Shown: piece after piece, positions 60,322 through 64,000 of the stretch
Layout of the letters: every line of letters starts with the position of its first letter
Position numbering within the stretch: position 1 is the stretch's first letter
From: Pseudooceanicola batsensis HTCC2597
GTDB taxonomy: Bacteria > Pseudomonadota > Alphaproteobacteria > Rhodobacterales > Rhodobacteraceae
Direction of reading: 5' to 3'
Assembly (NCBI RefSeq): GCF_000152725.1
Contig: NZ_AAMO01000007.1
Span: forward strand, 1 to 64,000
DNA length: 64,000 bases
The notes under the pieces: generated by a model
What the model saw: the letters and a program-made list of their open reading frames with translations, nothing else
Told to the model about the DNA's origin: nothing
Databases searched by the model: none
Program-made: the position numbers and the translations under genes

Positions 60322-60722
60322 TGGATTTGCAAACTGTCAATGCGCACGTATCCCGAGTGCCGTTTTTTCGATTCCTCAACTTTGAAGTCCACAGTTTGGA
60401 TAGCCTCCATGCCGAAGCGGAAATGACCTTTGATGACCGCCATATCGGGAACCCGGTCATGGAGTACTACCATGGCGGTATAATCGCGAGTTTTATGGAA
60501 GCCACGGCTGCCATCGCGGTACAGCCCGATTTCGCCGACGTTCCGGCCAAGCCGATCAACCTAACCGTCGATTACCTCAGACCCGGTGTGAAAGGACCGC
60601 TTCTTGCGCGCGCCAATGTCACGCGCAAGGGCCATAGGATGGCCAGCGTTAGCGTACAAAGCTGGCAGGCGGAACGGGAAAAGGCGGTTGCCGAGGGGTT
60701 GTATCACTTCCTTCTGGTTTGA
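60321..60722 (+). CDS. PaaI-type hotdog thioesterase, second
   Basis: 133 residues with YYHGGIIASFMEATAA and NLTVDYLRPGVKG, again PaaI-like. ATG 60321 is used; a GTG three bases earlier is in frame. The pair of hotdog proteins may form a mixed oligomer or hydrolyse different intermediates. Confidence 0.86.
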   Translation: MDLQTVNAHVSRVPFFRFLNFEVHSLDSLHAEAEMTFDDRHIGNPVMEYYHGGIIASFMEATAAIAVQPDFADVPAKPINLTVDYLRPGVKGPLLARANVTRKGHRMASVSVQSWQAEREKAVAEGLYHFLLV

Positions 60723-60738
60723 CAAAAGCCAATCGCTT

Positions 60739-62106
60739 TCAGGGCGTGCCTTGTCCCGTGGACGGGGTCGCCTCCCGGTTACAAATTCCTTCGAGTAACA
60801 GATTGATGAGCATGCTGGAGAATTCAGGCAGTGATAGATATCCTTCCACTCCTGCCTTGTTCGGGTCGAACCATTCCACCGTCCAATTCAAGGCGCCCAA
60901 CATTACTTGGCGCAAGGGGACGATCTTGATATCTGACCGTATGGCACCGTCGTCCTGAGCGTCACGGAGTACCCCGTCCCAGAGTTCTCCATATTCATGG
61001 CGAATACCCCTGTGCCTCTCCCTGAAATGATTGGGGAGCATTCCATAGCTTCTGATATTCGCCGAAGTGAATTCGCTTGCCTTGAAGAGGAAATCCAGGT
61101 GCGCCCAGATTGCAGTCGCTATCCTGGCGTGATGATCGTACGGGGCATCGAATTTCCGCACGGCGCTTTCGACACCTGATAGCAAGTCCTTCAGTCCGGC
61201 GTTTAGAACTTCGTCAACGATTGCATCCTTGGAATCGAAGTGGTAATAGACGCTGCCCGCCTTCATGTTCGCTTCTTCCGCGATCTTCCTGAGCGTCGTC
61301 GCCTTGTAGCCATTGTCCCTCAGAACGCGCGCCGCGGCCGTCAGGATTTCTGCACGGGTCTTAGCCGCCTTGCCGTCGGGGTCCGGAGTTTTGACGTGTG
61401 TGGCGGGGCACAGCTTCAAGCCTTCGGTATCCGCCTTACAATGCAGACACATTCCGTCAAGTATCAGCTTACTCATTCGTTCCGCGAGGATGCGCACCGG
61501 ATACTTGTCGACATCGTACCATTCTACGGTCCAGTTCATGGCACTTAGGATGAACTGGCGGATCACAGCAGTGGATATGTCGCTTCGAAGGTGGCCGGCG
61601 CGTTTGGCGTCATTCAGGAATTTGCCCCAGGCACCCGCATATGATGCACGCAATTCGCGATGCGGGGCGCGTGTTTCGTCCGACAACATCGGATAGTTCC
61701 GAATATTGGCTGACGTAAAGTCGCTGTCGGTCAATAGGTAGGTAAGGTGTGTTTCAATCAGCAGTTCGAAAGTCTTGCGAAAATCCTCCGAACTTGTCGG
61801 TGCCGACCGAACGATTTCACTGACCGCCTCATATAGTTGACGGACGCCAAGATCGAGAACTTCGCTCAGAATCTGGTCCTTGGATTGAAAATGATAATAA
61901 ATGCTGCCGGCCTCAATGCCAGCTTCCTGCGCGATGTCGCGCATAGTCGTTGCGTAGTAACCTTCGTATCGAAACAGTCGAGCAGCCGCCGAGAGGATGC
62001 CTTCGCGTGTCCTCTCAGACTTGCTCAAGTCGTCGCTCAGTGTCCTGGGTGGGTCAGTCTTGTGTACCATTCCATTTCGATACTTGCGGGACACGAGACT
62101 GTCCAT
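60739..62106 (-). CDS. Tandem TetR-family regulator (two complete repressors in one chain)
   Basis: 455 residues. The first HTH is at about 31-79 (RTREGILSAAARLFRYEGY, GIEAGSIYYHFQSKD) with a ligand domain to about 217 (FTSANIR, NWTVEWYD). A 30-residue Cys-containing linker (CLHCKADTEGLKLC) leads to a second HTH at 250-297 (KTRAEILTAAARVLRDNGY, MKAGSVYYHFDSKD) and a second ligand domain (FTSANIRSYG, NWTVEWFDP). No stop or frameshift separates the halves. Usual TetR proteins are about 200 residues and dimerise; this chain could be a built-in dimer. ATG 62106 lies 10 bases from an operator (62117-62130), so the message may be leaderless; ATG 62070 is an alternative. Confidence 0.88.
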   Translation of the reverse strand: MDSLVSRKYRNGMVHKTDPPRTLSDDLSKSERTREGILSAAARLFRYEGYYATTMRDIAQEAGIEAGSIYYHFQSKDQILSEVLDLGVRQLYEAVSEIVRSAPTSSEDFRKTFELLIETHLTYLLTDSDFTSANIRNYPMLSDETRAPHRELRASYAGAWGKFLNDAKRAGHLRSDISTAVIRQFILSAMNWTVEWYDVDKYPVRILAERMSKLILDGMCLHCKADTEGLKLCPATHVKTPDPDGKAAKTRAEILTAAARVLRDNGYKATTLRKIAEEANMKAGSVYYHFDSKDAIVDEVLNAGLKDLLSGVESAVRKFDAPYDHHARIATAIWAHLDFLFKASEFTSANIRSYGMLPNHFRERHRGIRHEYGELWDGVLRDAQDDGAIRSDIKIVPLRQVMLGALNWTVEWFDPNKAGVEGYLSLPEFSSMLINLLLEGICNREATPSTGQGTP

Positions 62107-62116
62107 TGCATTAAAT

Positions 62117-62130
62117 CTAACAAATGTTAG
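62117..62130. promoter_or_regulatory. Operator palindrome CTAACA-N2-TGTTAG
   Basis: A perfect arm match, CTAACAAATGTTAG, between the divergent tandem TetR gene and the SDR gene at 62198. Same arms as 44471-44484. Confidence 0.75.
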
Positions 62131-62197
62131 AATAACGCAAGGAACGTTCCGAATCAAGTTCTTTGCCAAGATGATAGCGGAAGAGGAGGACCTCCAT

Positions 62198-62959
62198 ATG
62201 CGAGGGTTGAGTGGAAAACGCGTGATCGTGACCGGCGGCGGCAGCGGCATCGGGCGCGCGGTGTGCGAACGGTTCGGCGAAGAAGGTGCCGAGATTGCGA
62301 TCTTTGACATGAGCGAAGACGGGGCGAAGGAAACGGTTCGCCTGATCACCGAGGCCGGCGGCAAGGCGCAGGCCTTCAAGGTGGACATCACCGACCGTGC
62401 CCAGGTCGACAAGGCTGTAGCCGAGTTCGAGGCCGGGGGTCCGGTCGATGTGCTGGTGAACAATGCCGGCTGGGACGTAATCAAACCGTTCCTCGACACA
62501 GATGCCGATCTTTGGAAAAAGGTCATCGACATCAATCTTTACGGTCCGCTGAATATGCATCACGCGGTGCTTCCGGGCATGGTCAAGAACGGGGGCGGCC
62601 GTGTGGTCAACATCGCGTCCGACGCCGGACGCGTCGGATCATCCGGCGAAGCCGTGTATTCGGCCTGCAAGGGTGGCATCATCTCGTTCACCAAAACCGT
62701 AGCCCGCGAACTGGCGCGTAAAGGTATTCAATTGAATGCGGTCGCCCCCGGCCCGACCGATACGCCGCTGTTCGCTCAGGTTGCCGAGGGCGAGGCCGGT
62801 CAAAAGATCGCCGAAGGTCTCAAGCGGGCGATTCCGATGAAGCGTCTTGCGCAGCCGACAGATTACCCCGGCATCATCTGCTTCCTGTCGTCGGACGACG
62901 CAGGGTTCATTACCGGCCAGGTGATTTCGGTTTCGGGCGGCTTGTCCATGCACGGTTAA
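62198..62959 (+). CDS. SDR dehydrogenase, 2-hydroxycyclohexanecarboxyl-CoA dehydrogenase (BadH)-like
   Basis: A 253-residue classical SDR with GGGSGIGRAVC, NNAGWDVIKPF, MHHAVLPGMV, and SSGEAVYSACKGG (catalytic Tyr and Lys). The combination NNAGWD-KPF, MHHAVLPGMV and SGQ/TGQVISVSGGL is of the BadH type, which oxidises a ring hydroxyl on cyclohexane-carboxyl-CoA; this is from memory of that protein. ATG 62198 with GAGGAGG 9 bases upstream. Next to a CoA ligase gene. Confidence 0.85.
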   Translation: MRGLSGKRVIVTGGGSGIGRAVCERFGEEGAEIAIFDMSEDGAKETVRLITEAGGKAQAFKVDITDRAQVDKAVAEFEAGGPVDVLVNNAGWDVIKPFLDTDADLWKKVIDINLYGPLNMHHAVLPGMVKNGGGRVVNIASDAGRVGSSGEAVYSACKGGIISFTKTVARELARKGIQLNAVAPGPTDTPLFAQVAEGEAGQKIAEGLKRAIPMKRLAQPTDYPGIICFLSSDDAGFITGQVISVSGGLSMHG

Positions 62960-63072
62960 AACGCTGGCAGCAGCGCCGGACACAAGGCGCTGCAGCCAAA
63001 CCGTGCCAAGAGTTACCTCCCCGACTGGTCGCGCCTTAAGTGCGGCCCTTTTTCGTTGTAGAAAGGTTGCGA

Positions 63073-64000
63073 ATGTTTCAGCCAGGCTCTGACATCCAGC
63101 GGACAAGCACGCTGACCGCATTTCTGAGGGGCTGCGGCATTGACAGTTACGAGGATCTCGTCCGCCGTTCGAATGAAGACCCAGACTGGTTCTGGGGCCA
63201 GATCATTGACCATGCCGGGATACGGTTCGCGCGGCCCTACAGCCGGTTGCGAGATATCTCCGAAGGGCCCGAATCGATCCGGTGGGCCGTCGGGAGTACT
63301 TTGAATCTGACGGAAACCTGTCTTGACGCCCGAATTGCCGATGGCTTGGGCGACAAGGTCGCAATCGACTGGGTCGGCGAAGACGGAAGCCGCCGCCGCT
63401 GGACCTATTCCGACCTTACCGCCGAAGCCTCCCGCGTCGCCTCGGCCCTTGCCGCGCGCGGTGTAAAGCCGGGTCAGGCGGTGGGCATCTATATGCCGAT
63501 GATCCCCGAAATCGAGGCCGCGCTTCTTGGTATTGCCCGGCTGGGCGCGGTTGCGGTGCCGCTGTTTTCCGGTTTTGCGCCCCATGCCATCGTATCGCGT
63601 CTGAACGACGCGGATGCCGTGGCGGTGTTGACGGCGGATGCCACACCCCGGCGAGGCAAGCCGGTCTGGATGGAAGCGACCCTTGCCCAAGCTTTGACCG
63701 ACGTGCCATCGGTTCATACCGTGATCAGCCTGCGACGGTTCGGCGGTGCGGTGGCCGATCCGGCCCGCGATCTGGACTGGACCGAAACCGTGGGCCGCGC
63801 CAGTCCGGAGTTTGCCGCCATTCCCGTCAGTGCCGACGACACCTTTCTGATCGCCTATACATCGGGCACCACCGGGCGGCCCAAGGGGGTGGTGCATACC
63901 CATCTGGGGGTACAGGCCAAGGCCACCGCCGATTTCCTGCTTTGTCTCGACATGAAACGGGACGACCGGCATCTTTGGATGACCGACATGGGGTGGGTTA
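63073..64000 (+). CDS. AMP-forming acyl-CoA synthetase, 3' end beyond window
   Basis: The first 309 codons of an acetyl/acetoacetyl-CoA-synthetase-like ligase. An N-terminal cap (residues 1-75, FLRGCGIDSYEDLVRRSNED) is followed by the AMP-binding core with YTSGTTGRPKGVVHTH. The gene runs off the right edge. It may activate the pathway's starting acid or a downstream short acid. ATG 63073 has AAAGG upstream. Confidence 0.88.
   Translation, partial: MFQPGSDIQRTSTLTAFLRGCGIDSYEDLVRRSNEDPDWFWGQIIDHAGIRFARPYSRLRDISEGPESIRWAVGSTLNLTETCLDARIADGLGDKVAIDWVGEDGSRRRWTYSDLTAEASRVASALAARGVKPGQAVGIYMPMIPEIEAALLGIARLGAVAVPLFSGFAPHAIVSRLNDADAVAVLTADATPRRGKPVWMEATLAQALTDVPSVHTVISLRRFGGAVADPARDLDWTETVGRASPEFAAIPVSADDTFLIAYTSGTTGRPKGVVHTHLGVQAKATADFLLCLDMKRDDRHLWMTDMGWV

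Noticed and set aside
62107-62535. N-terminal extension of the tandem TetR frame
   Set aside because: The added 143 residues are antisense to the SDR gene and cross the operator; composition is not protein-like.

Overview
The window looks like an accessory part (plasmid, chromid or genomic island) of an alphaproteobacterium, most plausibly a Rhodobacterales/Roseobacter-type organism. This is an inference from the G+C-rich coding style, the TRAP uptake system, the AvhB/VirB-type transfer genes, the kinds of insertion sequence and the density of CoA-thioester catabolism genes. No rRNA, tRNA or CRISPR array was seen.

Layout. (1) 1-8622: a nested pile of insertion sequences. An IS5-family element is split by an IS21-family element (5-bp target duplication) and an IS66-family element (8-bp target duplication). 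It is capped at both ends by inverted, identical IS110-family copies. Removing the IS21 and IS66 insertions restores an uninterrupted 310-codon IS5 transposase. (2) 8784-25828: catabolic cluster A. It has a Baeyer-Villiger-type flavin monooxygenase, a TRAP transporter (DctP apart from DctQM), three crotonase-fold enzymes, two acyl-CoA dehydrogenases, an AMP-forming and an ADP-forming acyl-CoA ligase, a TetR regulator, and a compact set of thiolase-fold aldolase, DUF35 partner and two MaoC-fold proteins. (3) 26015-30610: a second IS pile (IS21 end, truncated IS66, IS3, second IS66 type) between an ardC fragment and a broken virB4. (4) 30611-36538: remnant of a conjugative type IV secretion region (virB1-virB4, small secreted proteins, an XRE regulator). 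(5) 36603-64000: catabolic cluster B. It has an MBL hydrolase, the biotin transporter BioY, two biotin-dependent acyl-CoA carboxylases of different architecture (one with an AtuA-family protein), acyl-CoA dehydrogenases, hydratases, SDR enzymes, an SCP2-type thiolase, hotdog thioesterases, an unusual sigma factor, and two TetR-type regulators, one a tandem two-repressor fusion.

How it fits together. Cluster A reads as uptake of a carboxylate-like compound, CoA activation, dehydrogenation, hydration by a MaoC heteromer and retro-aldol cleavage by an Ltp2-like enzyme. The monooxygenase could open a ring or cleave a ketone. Cluster B reads as leucine/isoprenoid-type degradation through beta-carboxylation of 3-methyl-branched enoyl-CoAs, with biotin uptake next door. 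Four promoters in cluster B share the palindrome CTAACA-N2-TGTTAG or close variants, suggesting one regulon controlled by its TetR-family proteins. Substrates cannot be read from sequence alone.
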